40,392 nucleotides of DNA from Anaerolineaceae bacterium (lineage in GTDB: Bacteria > Chloroflexota > Anaerolineae > Aggregatilineales > Phototrophicaceae), in the NCBI GenBank assembly GCA_016124855.1, contig WGMX01000030.1:1-40392 (forward strand). Reading direction: 5' to 3'. A program made the translations under genes and the position numbers. The notes below the pieces were generated by a model, which had not been told where the DNA came from, ran no database searches, and saw only the letters and a program-made list of their open reading frames with translations. Shown in pieces: positions 32,806-40,392 of the stretch (position 1 is its first letter; every line of letters starts with the position of its first letter).

Positions 32806-34287
32806 TCAAGGCCGCTGAAGTTCATAAACGGCAAACGGTGCTTGGTCATAGCTTTTGGCTACCGTAAAGTTCGCCCGTCGCAGCGCATTAAGCCATTCAG
32901 CGGCATCGGCCCACGCCGGCACCACGAAATAACGCGGTGCGACATCCGCTTGTAACAGAGCATCGTCTGCTAATGCTTGCGGTGCCGGATAGTACACGCG
33001 GCGTTTATCCGACCACGTTCCCATGTAATAACCCAATTCCCATCCAAGCCAGTGGTCATAGATAATTGCTCCAAGCCGCTGACTGTTCAGGTAATCTGTC
33101 ACCTGTTCGATACCGTTGTGCTGCCCGCCATCGCCACCAATCGGCAGTTTGTCTTCACTGGCTATCCACGCTGTTGGCAGGCAAATAAGCAGCAGCGCCG
33201 CCATTATGATTTGCTGAGTCCGTTGGCTGAAAACATTTGCACCCAGCGCATTGATTCCTCTAGCAATGAGCAGCACAATAAGCGGCAAAATTGGCAGCAA
33301 ATAGCGGTCGTAAATGTTGATGGCGATTAACCCATGAATCACCATATAGACTACTATGTAAGACGCTAAAGTGATGTCAATCCAGTTTTTGCGGGAATGA
33401 GATACACGCCGGTGATGGACGAATCCGGCAGCAGCAGTAAACCCTAACACAGCCGTTACTACTCCTGCGCCTAGCACATACTGTCCGTATTGCCACCATT
33501 GGGCTAAACGCGGCAACAGTTCGTCTACGCGCACCAAACGACCGGGATCATTATTCACGGTCGCCAACGTCCACAGGCTGGTATCTTGACCACGCGCACT
33601 ATCCCACACAAAGAGCAGCACAATGCCCGCCACAAGCGTCAAAGTAAATGAAAGCCTGTTTTTCATGGCTATTTTGCGCCCAATGCGTCGTTCGCATATC
33701 AAACAGACAATAACGACCAACGGCAGATAGAGAAGCGCTTGCTGCTTGCACCAGAATCCAAATACCAGCCACATCCCTGCCCATAACCAACTGCGCCTGC
33801 TCGCCATCAAAAGTGACGTGACTACACATAACAGCATTAATCCGTCGGTAAATGCGGTCGCGCTAAATGCGACGGCTAATGGTGATACGGTAATGAGTAA
33901 GGACGCGGTATGCCATGTCCGGCTGTCAAGCGGGTAAAGCCGCTTCGCCAGAGCGAATATGACTGCCAAGAGTAACAGGCTAGCGAATACACCCGGAACA
34001 CGGGCAGCAAATTCACCCACGTGGTTATTGAGTGTCAGTACACCGTTTGGCAGTGGTGTAATCCCAAAAGCGGTCAGTGCCAGAGCATTGACGTAAATGG
34101 TCAGCGGCGGTTTATCCAGCGATCCGTGCAGCAGCCAATCACCTTGTACGGCAGCTTGGCGCGCAAAAGTTACAAACAGTGCCTCGTCTGGATGAAAGCG
34201 AATATCTTGCCCCAGCGCATGAAAGCGTATAACTGCCGCTAAAAGCAGCAGAGCAGTAATGTCTAAATAATGCTGCCTAATGGCCAA
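32806..34287 (-). CDS. GT39-type membrane glycosyltransferase
   Basis: A 493-residue protein with about ten to twelve membrane helices in residues 8-395 and a soluble C-terminal tail. It has the PMT/ArnT-like first-loop signature RFHPDEALF (30-38) with the catalytic Asp34 and the second DKPPL (58-62). Members move sugars from polyprenyl phosphate to proteins or lipids on the outer membrane face. The start is TTG at 34287 and overlaps the end of the DUF1028 gene by 11 bases, so the two are translationally linked. Donor and acceptor cannot be inferred. Confidence 0.85.
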   Translation of the reverse strand: MAIRQHYLDITALLLLAAVIRFHALGQDIRFHPDEALFVTFARQAAVQGDWLLHGSLDKPPLTIYVNALALTAFGITPLPNGVLTLNNHVGEFAARVPGVFASLLLLAVIFALAKRLYPLDSRTWHTASLLITVSPLAVAFSATAFTDGLMLLCVVTSLLMASRRSWLWAGMWLVFGFWCKQQALLYLPLVVIVCLICERRIGRKIAMKNRLSFTLTLVAGIVLLFVWDSARGQDTSLWTLATVNNDPGRLVRVDELLPRLAQWWQYGQYVLGAGVVTAVLGFTAAAGFVHHRRVSHSRKNWIDITLASYIVVYMVIHGLIAINIYDRYLLPILPLIVLLIARGINALGANVFSQRTQQIIMAALLLICLPTAWIASEDKLPIGGDGGQHNGIEQVTDYLNSQRLGAIIYDHWLGWELGYYMGTWSDKRRVYYPAPQALADDALLQADVAPRYFVVPAWADAAEWLNALRRANFTVAKSYDQAPFAVYELQRP

Positions 34288-35143
34288 AGCGTTCCCGCAA
34301 ATAGTCGAGTGCTACTTGGTCAATCAGGTCGGAGCTGCCCTCAAGACTCCAGCGTTCTTCTAGATTCTCGCTGCTGACCATCCCCCAAAACGCTTCTTTG
34401 CTAGTGCTGTCCCAATTGCCGGTCACCTCTTGCTTGAGATAGCCTTGCAGCTGCAACCAATGCTGAATTTCGCGGGCAATATCAGGTGTAACGGGAGTCA
34501 AATCTTCCGGTCGCGGTCGTCCAAAAAATAAATGATGGGTCGTAACTAATTTTTGAAGTTTTTTGACGGGTTCAGCGTCATCATCAATACGCGCGTCCAG
34601 ATAGTGGGGATTATCACCACCGTAACCACCATTGACCTTCTTGACCAGCACGCCCGCACCTTGCTTGCCGCGTCTGTCTCCACCTGCATCATCGCCGGCT
34701 AAGAGTGCCACGACTAGGCGGTCTGCCAATTCACCAGAAGCCGCTTTATAGGCGTCCGCCATTGCCGCGACCACCTGCTGTCCTGCCAGAATATTTCCCT
34801 GACAGCTAAAGCCCTCACCGACGATATGGCCTGCCCAATCAAAACAATCTTTGCCTGTGTGGGCGGCTGTTCCACCGTAGCGGTCAACAATGCCGACTTG
34901 ACGATCTTCGCGCTTCGGGTCATCTTTGAGCAGTATTTCAAGAGTCTCGCCTGCGCTTTTCCCCTGAGACAGCAGCGCCAGACCATCGGGGCCAAAACCG
35001 ATTTTGCAAAACGCTTGCGTTGCCACCGCTCCAGCTCCGGCCTGCGCCCAATTGACCACGCCGCCGACACCTAAGAACTTACTCGCGACCGCCACGCCCC
35101 ACGATTCCTCTGCCGGATCATATGCCACAATTGAAAATGTCAT
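34277..35143 (-). CDS. DUF1028 protein with peptidoglycan-binding tail
   Basis: A 288-residue protein. Residues 1-200 are a DUF1028 domain (Ntn-hydrolase-like start MTFSIVAYDPAEESWGVAVA, then NWAQAGAGAVATQAF, with SFSC-like GFSCQGNIL and ALLAGDDAGGDRRGKQGAGV). Residues 215-285 form a PG-binding-2-like helical domain (REIQHWLQLQGYL, then WDSTSKEAFWGMVSSENLEE). The combination is known for this family and suggests an amidohydrolase acting near the cell wall, though no signal peptide is seen. It overlaps the GT39 gene. Start ATG at 35143. Confidence 0.82.
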   Translation of the reverse strand: MTFSIVAYDPAEESWGVAVASKFLGVGGVVNWAQAGAGAVATQAFCKIGFGPDGLALLSQGKSAGETLEILLKDDPKREDRQVGIVDRYGGTAAHTGKDCFDWAGHIVGEGFSCQGNILAGQQVVAAMADAYKAASGELADRLVVALLAGDDAGGDRRGKQGAGVLVKKVNGGYGGDNPHYLDARIDDDAEPVKKLQKLVTTHHLFFGRPRPEDLTPVTPDIAREIQHWLQLQGYLKQEVTGNWDSTSKEAFWGMVSSENLEERWSLEGSSDLIDQVALDYLRERFGH

Positions 35144-35175
35144 GATCGCCCTCTCGTTCCAAGCTGACAGAATGT

Positions 35176-35181
35176 TATAAT
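35176..35181 (+). promoter_or_regulatory. TATAAT -10 box before the HAD gene
   Basis: A perfect TATAAT lies about 78 bases before the HAD-IIA start; no clear -35 is seen at 16-18 bases. Confidence 0.35.
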
Positions 35182-35258
35182 GAACGGTTTGTCATTCGGA
35201 ATCATACCGATACCCTGCCGACCACGCCAGCAGACCTTTACGAAAGTGAGCTAACCAT

Positions 35259-36044
35259 ATGAACTTCTCCGACATCAAAGCCGTCGTCAGTGATATGGAT
35301 GGTGTTCTGTGGCGGGGCGACGAACCCTTACCCGGCATGGCAAGCTTGTTCCAAATGCTGCGTCAACGGGGTTTGCCTTTTGTGCTGGCGACTAACAACA
35401 GCATGAAAGCACCGTCTGATTATGTGGCCAAGCTGGCGAAACTCGGCGTGCCGGATGTGCGCGAAGAACAGGTTGTCACTTCAAGTACAACCACCGTTAG
35501 TTACATGAAAAACACTTATCCGGCGGGTTCACCGGTCCATGTCCTCGGTGGAGATGGCTTGAGGCGGCTGCTTATCGAAGGCGGCTTTAAACTTGATGAC
35601 ACTGCGCCTAAGGCTGTGGTCGTCGGCCTTGATACCAATCTGACCTACGACAAACTCAAACGGGCTACACTGCTCATCCGTGCCGGGGCAGATTTTATCG
35701 CCACCAATCAAGATGACACGATTCCAACGCCTGATGGTTTTGCCCCGGGTGCAGGTTCGATTGTGGCAGCCTTGAAAGCGGCAACGGGTCAGATTCCGCT
35801 GGTGATGGGCAAGCCGGACGCACCGATGTTCCAAGCAGCGCTGCGACTGGTTGGCACATCACCCGCTCAAACCTTGATGATTGGCGACCGTCTCAATACG
35901 GATATCACGGGTGCGGCACTGCTCGGTCTGAAAACGGCGCTCGTGCTTACCGGTGTCTCCACCCAAGCCGAAGCTGAAGTAAATGCCATCAAACCGGATT
36001 GCATTTATGCGGACTTAGCGGCCCTACTCCACGACTGGACTTAA
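35259..36044 (+). CDS. HAD-IIA family phosphatase (NagD/PGP-like)
   Basis: A 261-residue HAD hydrolase. DMDGVLWRG at 12-20 holds the nucleophile Asp12 and acid Asp14, ATNNS is motif II (44-48), the C2-type cap fills the middle, MGKPD (190s) carries the motif III Lys, and GDRLNTDI is motif IV. NagD-like enzymes dephosphorylate sugar or nucleotide monophosphates, or 2-phosphoglycolate. The gene is convergent with the F420-type gene and overlaps it by four bases. Confidence 0.9.
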   Translation: MNFSDIKAVVSDMDGVLWRGDEPLPGMASLFQMLRQRGLPFVLATNNSMKAPSDYVAKLAKLGVPDVREEQVVTSSTTTVSYMKNTYPAGSPVHVLGGDGLRRLLIEGGFKLDDTAPKAVVVGLDTNLTYDKLKRATLLIRAGADFIATNQDDTIPTPDGFAPGAGSIVAALKAATGQIPLVMGKPDAPMFQAALRLVGTSPAQTLMIGDRLNTDITGAALLGLKTALVLTGVSTQAEAEVNAIKPDCIYADLAALLHDWT

Positions 36045-36448
36045 TCCGTTCCCTGCCCGATGAGGTGCAGCTTGACACAAACCGAAGTCGTTTCGAGGTT
36101 GGCGCGGCGTTGCTCGCTCAGATACGGATACATTTGCGCGATTAACTGTGCGAGCGGCATGTGTTCGCTTGTCACCGGTTCAGCGTGAGCCAATACGGAT
36201 TTACCTTTGAGGCGTATTTGAACATCAGCCCCGCCTTTGAGGTTGCGCCACCATTTGTGTTCTTTCTGGGTAAAGATCATCAATTCAGCACCGTCTTGCT
36301 TGTATTCCAGCGGGGTTGTGTAGACTTTTCCGCTCTTTCGTCCGGTCACACTTAGCAGCAAAATGTGCTGGCTGGCGAAAAAGTGAAGCGGTGATGCTAA
36401 CAGCGGTTTCATTATGAGGTTCGCCAATTGGTTAAAGAATTTTCGCAT
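36041..36448 (-). CDS. DDN-like deazaflavin (F420) dependent protein
   Basis: A 135-residue protein of the nitroreductase/DDN family (PF04075 type). It shows the split-beta-barrel pattern LLLSVTGRKSGKVYTTPLEY (30-49), MIFTQKEHKWWRNLKGG (57-73; phosphate-binding Lys-Trp-Trp) and the core IRLKGKSVLAHAEPV. Relatives use F420H2 to reduce quinones or nitro compounds. F420 presence is not shown here. It overlaps the HAD gene end by four bases. Start ATG at 36448. Confidence 0.8.
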   Translation of the reverse strand: MRKFFNQLANLIMKPLLASPLHFFASQHILLLSVTGRKSGKVYTTPLEYKQDGAELMIFTQKEHKWWRNLKGGADVQIRLKGKSVLAHAEPVTSEHMPLAQLIAQMYPYLSEQRRANLETTSVCVKLHLIGQGTD

Positions 36449-36602
36449 GATGGTCTAGCTCCTTGAATGACTTCACTATAAGCTGTTGTAGCAAACCTCA
36501 GCAGTTATAGAGACCATTCGAAAAGGGTGATTTTCTTCCGTTTGGCCGATCTGTTACAATGGCGTGGGATTTATTTTATGCAGGTTTTAAAGGAGTTATA
36601 TC

Positions 36603-37568
36603 GTGCAATATACTCAAATGGGACGTTCGGGTTTAAAGGTTAGTCGTCTTTGCCTCGGTACGATGAATTTCGGACCGGAAACCACCGAAGCAGACAGCTT
36701 CGCCGTGATGGACAAAGCGCTTGAACTCGGCATTAATTTTTTTGACAGCGCCAATGTTTATGGCTGGAAAAAAGGTGAAGGTGTCACCGAGCAAATTGTT
36801 GGACGCTGGTTTGCTCAAGGCGGCAACCGCCGTGAAAAAACCGTCATTGCTACCAAAGTTTACGGTGAAATGGGCGATTGGCCTAACCAGAGTAAACTGT
36901 CGGCTCTGCATATCAAACGGGCATGCGAAGACAGCCTGAAGCGGCTGCAAACGGATTACATCGACCTTTACCAGATGCACCACATTGACCGTGCAACACC
37001 GTGGGAAGAAATCTGGCAGGCGATGGAACAGCTTGTGCGTGAAGGTAAAGTCTTGTATGTTGGCAGCAGCAACTTTGCCGGTTGGCATATTACTCAAGCC
37101 AATGAGATCGCCAAGAGCCGCCACTTTATGGGACTCGTCTCAGAGCAAAGTCTATATAATCTAGCGGCGCGTACTATCGAGCTAGAGGTTATTCCAGCCT
37201 GCGAAAATTATGGCGTGGGGATCATTCCGTGGAGTCCGTTAGCCGGCGGTATTTTGGGCGGCACCAAGGAAAAAGGCAAGCGTCGTCAAACGAATCGTTC
37301 AGCCGAACTGAGCAAGGAAAAAGCTGATCAATTAGCAGCCTACGAAAACTTCTGTGACGAAATGGGAGAAAAACCGGCTGATGTGGCATTAGCGTGGCTG
37401 CTGAATAATCCGGCAGTGACGGCACCGATTATCGGGCCACGGACGATGGATCAGTTTACGGGCAGCCTTCGTGCCTTAGACATCAAATTTACTGAAGAAC
37501 AACTCAAAAAACTCGATGAAATTTGGCCGGGGCCGGGTGGCGCAGCACCGGAAGCCTACGCTTGGTAG
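36603..37568 (+). CDS. Aldo/keto reductase
   Basis: A 321-residue TIM-barrel oxidoreductase. The tetrad D48, Y53, K85 and H126 is present (FFDSANVYG, ATKVYG, LYQMHH), and the C-terminal NADPH part has IIPWSPLAGGILGG and IIGPRTMDQF. It belongs to the YakC/Tas-like bacterial branch that reduces aldehydes and ketones; substrate unknown. The start is GTG at 36603 with AAAGGAG nearby. TACAAT at 36555-36560 may be its -10. A terminator follows its stop. Confidence 0.9.
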   Translation: MQYTQMGRSGLKVSRLCLGTMNFGPETTEADSFAVMDKALELGINFFDSANVYGWKKGEGVTEQIVGRWFAQGGNRREKTVIATKVYGEMGDWPNQSKLSALHIKRACEDSLKRLQTDYIDLYQMHHIDRATPWEEIWQAMEQLVREGKVLYVGSSNFAGWHITQANEIAKSRHFMGLVSEQSLYNLAARTIELEVIPACENYGVGIIPWSPLAGGILGGTKEKGKRRQTNRSAELSKEKADQLAAYENFCDEMGEKPADVALAWLLNNPAVTAPIIGPRTMDQFTGSLRALDIKFTEEQLKKLDEIWPGPGGAAPEAYAW

Positions 37569-37576
37569 CAGCATCG

Positions 37577-37601
37577 GGGGCAAGGCAAACTTGCCCCTTT
37601 T
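37577..37601 (+). terminator. Intrinsic terminator of the aldo/keto reductase gene
   Basis: Arms GGGGCAAG (37577-37584) and CTTGCCCC (37590-37597) with a TTTT tail, eight bases after the stop. It shows that a start before 37602 for the next gene is unlikely. Confidence 0.9.
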
Positions 37602-37611
37602 CACATTGACT

Positions 37612-38595
37612 ATGAACCATTCCAAACTGACACGTCGCAGCTTCTTAAAACTCCTCACAGCCGCGTTCCTCATTCCGCCGTTGCAGCAGCCTACAGGGCC
37701 AAATGATTGGGATCAAGAAACCGAACTGGCGAAAAGTATTCGCGAGTATTTGGAAGGGACATTCTTGGGTCATGAAATGGCGCTGGATTTCCGGCGAATT
37801 AATGCCCAGAACAACCAAGAATTTCGTATTTTGATCAAGGCCGATAAGTTGTATCCGGTGGCAAGCTGTTTTAAGGCATGGGTAGCGCTGTACTATTACC
37901 TGAATACACCGAAAGATCAGTGGAAAGATACTCAAGGGACACCCCTTTACAGTATGGTTGTGTTTAGCAATAACACCGAGGTCGGTACTGTACTTGTGGA
38001 TGTGGCGCAGCGAGTAGTGAGTAACGGTAATCCAGTCCAAAAGTTTAACGATTTCCTGATTAAAAGTGTCGGCATGAATAACGGATTACATTCATGGGAT
38101 TGGCCGGGCAGTTCAACGGTTGGCTTTACCGATGAGCGATTTGCACCGTCGAATAACCGCAGCATGGTCTACAAGGGTGAAACCTATCTGATTGATAATC
38201 TATTCACCGTGACGGATTTGGCGCATGGCTACGATGTGCTGCAACGAGGACAATCGTTTGCCCGTTGGGATGCCATGCATGAAGCGATTATGGCGACGAA
38301 TTCACTGCTGACCATTCCGGCAAGCGATTATTTGTCACCGTTGGAGTATGTTTTTACGCAGGGGTATATGGGCAAAGATGGCATATTACCGGAAGTTGAT
38401 TTGCCGAAGGGTGCAGGCCGTGTGATTGATGATGCCGGTGTAGTGACAGTTGGTGATGCCCATTACATCATTGCCTTTATGTCGATGGGCGAAGGTGAGT
38501 CGGTTGTGCGAGATGTGCTAGGCGAAGTCGCCAAAATGATCGAAGTCTATGAACGAGGTCGTCCAACTTTGGCGACACCGTTTTACAATGGATAA
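37612..38595 (+). CDS. Tat-exported class A beta-lactamase-like hydrolase
   Basis: A 327-residue protein from ATG 37612. The start has a twin-arginine signal, LTRRSFLKLLTAAFL (6-20). The serine-hydrolase part has S85-x-x-K88 (VASCFKAW), and the SDN position is S119-N120-N121 (VFSNNTEV), while the KTG position is K255-D256-G257 (GYMGKDGI). The fold resembles class A beta-lactamases, but the altered motifs make beta-lactam resistance doubtful; it may be a cell-wall esterase or peptidase. An earlier in-frame start at 37516 would cross the aldo/keto reductase gene and its terminator. No adjacent operon partner. Confidence 0.75.
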   Translation: MNHSKLTRRSFLKLLTAAFLIPPLQQPTGPNDWDQETELAKSIREYLEGTFLGHEMALDFRRINAQNNQEFRILIKADKLYPVASCFKAWVALYYYLNTPKDQWKDTQGTPLYSMVVFSNNTEVGTVLVDVAQRVVSNGNPVQKFNDFLIKSVGMNNGLHSWDWPGSSTVGFTDERFAPSNNRSMVYKGETYLIDNLFTVTDLAHGYDVLQRGQSFARWDAMHEAIMATNSLLTIPASDYLSPLEYVFTQGYMGKDGILPEVDLPKGAGRVIDDAGVVTVGDAHYIIAFMSMGEGESVVRDVLGEVAKMIEVYERGRPTLATPFYNG

Positions 38596-38684
38596 TTTCC
38601 TAATAAACAGGTGATAACAGGTAACAATTACGAAGACTGTTCCGATATTACGGTTATTACATATCTATCTGACGTATGTTTAAC

Positions 38685-39347
38685 TTAAAACTTGCCCGCT
38701 GCGTTGTGGGCTTGGCGAATCGGTTCGGGCAACCGGTATTTCGGCGTGCAGCGCAACACAAAGTCTAACGAGGTCGGCAGATCAGCTAAATTTCCCGGCG
38801 AGATATAGACCGGTTTCACATTCGGTCGGGTTCGCAGCACTGCCCCGATAATATCCCCTTTGTGATGCACCAAACTCGACGCACCCCGTTCTTGCGCTGG
38901 CTCATCGTAAGTTCCTAAGAAATAGGTCTTACCGCAGCCAACGGTCGGTTTTTGCAACCACACACCCATATGGCTGGCGATGCCGATACGACGTGGATGC
39001 ATGATGCCCATGCCATCAAAAATAAAGATATCCGGTTCGTTTTTGAGATTTTGAAAGGCTTCTTCGAGCACAGGCCCTTCGCGGTAACTGAGCAAACCGG
39101 GGATGTAGGGAAACGGCGTCGGACGTTTCGCCACTACTGTTTCGATCACTTCGAGTTCGGGATAGCGTAAGATCACCACAGCCGCCTGCGACACATTTTC
39201 CTTGACGCTGACATCGACTCCAGCGACCAATTTGACCGAGGCAATATCAATCGGTTTGTTACTGATGACTTCTGAAGCCAGTGTTTTTTGGAGTTCAATG
39301 GCTTCTTGTGGGCTGACGTTCCAATCGTGTCGGTGATGAATTTGCAT
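38685..39347 (-). CDS. nfi: Endonuclease V
   Basis: A 220-residue deoxyinosine-specific endonuclease. It has VAGVDVS (Asp45), PFPYIPGLLSYREGP (Glu90), FDGMGIMHPRRIGIASHMG (Asp111), GCGKTYFLG and the C-terminal YRLPEPIRQAH, all diagnostic. It nicks DNA next to deaminated adenine in repair; metal residues are intact and length matches. It follows a Uma2 gene by three bases, so both come from the promoter in front of that gene. No terminator is obvious after it. Confidence 0.96.
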   Translation of the reverse strand: MQIHHRHDWNVSPQEAIELQKTLASEVISNKPIDIASVKLVAGVDVSVKENVSQAAVVILRYPELEVIETVVAKRPTPFPYIPGLLSYREGPVLEEAFQNLKNEPDIFIFDGMGIMHPRRIGIASHMGVWLQKPTVGCGKTYFLGTYDEPAQERGASSLVHHKGDIIGAVLRTRPNVKPVYISPGNLADLPTSLDFVLRCTPKYRLPEPIRQAHNAAGKF

Positions 39348-39350
39348 TGG

Positions 39351-39986
39351 TTACTTCAACATTTCTTGAACCGACTTCACAATGGATGATAATCCCGGCA
39401 AGGGCGTTTGCCACAAAGTCGGCACATGGATGACCAAACCGGGTAAACGAGCGCTGCGATAATTGCCTTCATCATCTAATGATTGAGGTTCATATAACCC
39501 ATTTGAGTTCAAACGATAAAATAATGCGACGCTACGCAACGGATCAAAAAGCCAGTATTCGACCACACCACCCGCTTGATACTCTTCCAGCTTCGTCATG
39601 TAGTCACGACTAGCACTCTCTTCCGAAACAATTTCAATACAAACATCTGCCGGACCATCCAAAAAGGATTCCCGAATACGTTCAAAATTTTCTACCAGCA
39701 CAATCATCAAATCAGGCTCACGCTTCGGTTGGACATTGGGTAAACGCTGTGTAAAAGGCTGCGTAATTACGCGTCCGTTCTTTGCAAAATCAAAATAAGC
39801 ACCCAACAAAACAAAAAGATAACCAAAGATATCTTGATGCTGTATAGTTATCGGTGACATCTTAATTACATTCCCATCGACAAGTTCGCAGTGCATTCCA
39901 TCAAAGCGCTCAAGGTATTCCTCAAATGTCACCCCTGTGGCCAGGATTTCACCGCCATATTTATTGATGACTGTATCAACTGCCAT
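39351..39986 (-). CDS. Uma2-family (DUF820) protein, second copy
   Basis: A 211-residue member of the same predicted nuclease family as 19499-20017, but only distantly similar. It has TFEEYLERFDGMHCELVDGNV (20-40), EPDL with D92, E118 in CIEIVSEESASRD, and K132 in YMTKLEEYQ. ATG at 39986 has a GAGGT site. It sits directly before nfi. A link to DNA repair is possible from this context but unproven. Confidence 0.85.
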   Translation of the reverse strand: MAVDTVINKYGGEILATGVTFEEYLERFDGMHCELVDGNVIKMSPITIQHQDIFGYLFVLLGAYFDFAKNGRVITQPFTQRLPNVQPKREPDLMIVLVENFERIRESFLDGPADVCIEIVSEESASRDYMTKLEEYQAGGVVEYWLFDPLRSVALFYRLNSNGLYEPQSLDDEGNYRSARLPGLVIHVPTLWQTPLPGLSSIVKSVQEMLK

Positions 39987-40016
39987 ACAACATACCTCTA
40001 TTACCTAATTGAACGT

Positions 40017-40022
40017 ATTATA
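40017..40022 (-). promoter_or_regulatory. TATAAT -10 box before the Uma2-nfi pair
   Basis: On the minus strand TATAAT (in GAGTATAATACG) lies 31 bases before the Uma2 start; the -35 region falls in the rpoB terminator and is poor. Confidence 0.4.
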
Positions 40023-40031
40023 CTCTAAACA

Positions 40032-40063
40032 AAAACGCCGGACTGTTTCCAATCCGGCGTTTT
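40032..40063 (-). terminator. Intrinsic terminator of rpoB
   Basis: Eleven-base arms AAAACGCCGGA (40032-40042) and TCCGGCGTTTT (40053-40063) with T/A tracts, 32 bases after the rpoB stop. Confidence 0.9.
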
Positions 40064-40095
40064 AAATGCGCTACTTTTGGTAGTTTAGCCCAAAT

Positions 40096-40392
<297 letters not shown>

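Overview
The window looks like part of a chromosome from a member of the Chloroflexota, probably an Anaerolineae-like lineage. This rests on the gene mix (orphan TPR proteins, five-PDZ secreted protein, Thr/Pro-rich surface linkers, an F420-type DDN-like protein, two Uma2 genes, a fused E1 dehydrogenase) and a roughly balanced base composition; it is an inference. No phage, plasmid, IS element, CRISPR array, rRNA or tRNA gene was recognised. Most genes are housekeeping or cell-envelope genes in short operons separated by clear intrinsic terminators.

Left part (1-8.6 kb): a large membrane-anchored DUF4062-TPR protein runs off the left edge on the minus strand. A 690-base gap follows that holds a good plus-strand promoter and a GC-richer, foldable stretch, a candidate small-RNA gene. 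Then come a minus-strand trio (metallophosphoesterase, unknown protein, HSD10-type dehydrogenase), a plus-strand OsmC peroxidase, and a TPR protein overlapping a fructosamine-kinase-like gene. Middle (8.6-17.3 kb, all minus): threonyl-tRNA synthetase without its TGS domain, an unknown protein, a LysE exporter, a winged-helix protein coupled to a PlsC acyltransferase, a WbpA-type UDP-sugar dehydrogenase, and a secreted protein of five PDZ domains.

17.2-22.5 kb: an 880-base gap, a GNAT acetyltransferase and a group II truncated haemoglobin (plus), then a Uma2 protein, a TyrA-like dehydrogenase, and a site-2 protease with an HD-domain protein (minus). 22.8-27.4 kb (plus): an MGDG-synthase-type glycosyltransferase, a secreted S41 peptidase, and a long-form sugar-1-phosphate nucleotidyltransferase. 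The envelope theme (acyltransferase, UDP-GlcNAc dehydrogenase, glycosyltransferase, nucleotidyltransferase, GT39) suggests glycolipid and surface polysaccharide synthesis, though the genes are scattered rather than one cluster.

Right part (27.5-40.4 kb): fused alpha/beta E1 dehydrogenase, M32 carboxypeptidase, LysM lipoprotein, orphan response regulator, GT39-type membrane glycosyltransferase overlapping a DUF1028 protein, HAD-IIA phosphatase, DDN-like protein, aldo/keto reductase, Tat-exported class A beta-lactamase-like hydrolase, endonuclease V with a second Uma2 gene, and the 3' end of rpoB. rpoB is closed by its own terminator and is not followed by rpoC.

The most notable non-coding signals are three dispersed repeat types: a CCACAGAG-type element after three minus-strand genes, an 80-base palindromic repeat in two copies, and a cluster of CTAAAG-loop hairpins. 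No complete new multi-gene system is evident; the best candidates for something undescribed are the DUF4062-TM-TPR protein and the putative RNA gene at about 2990-3300.
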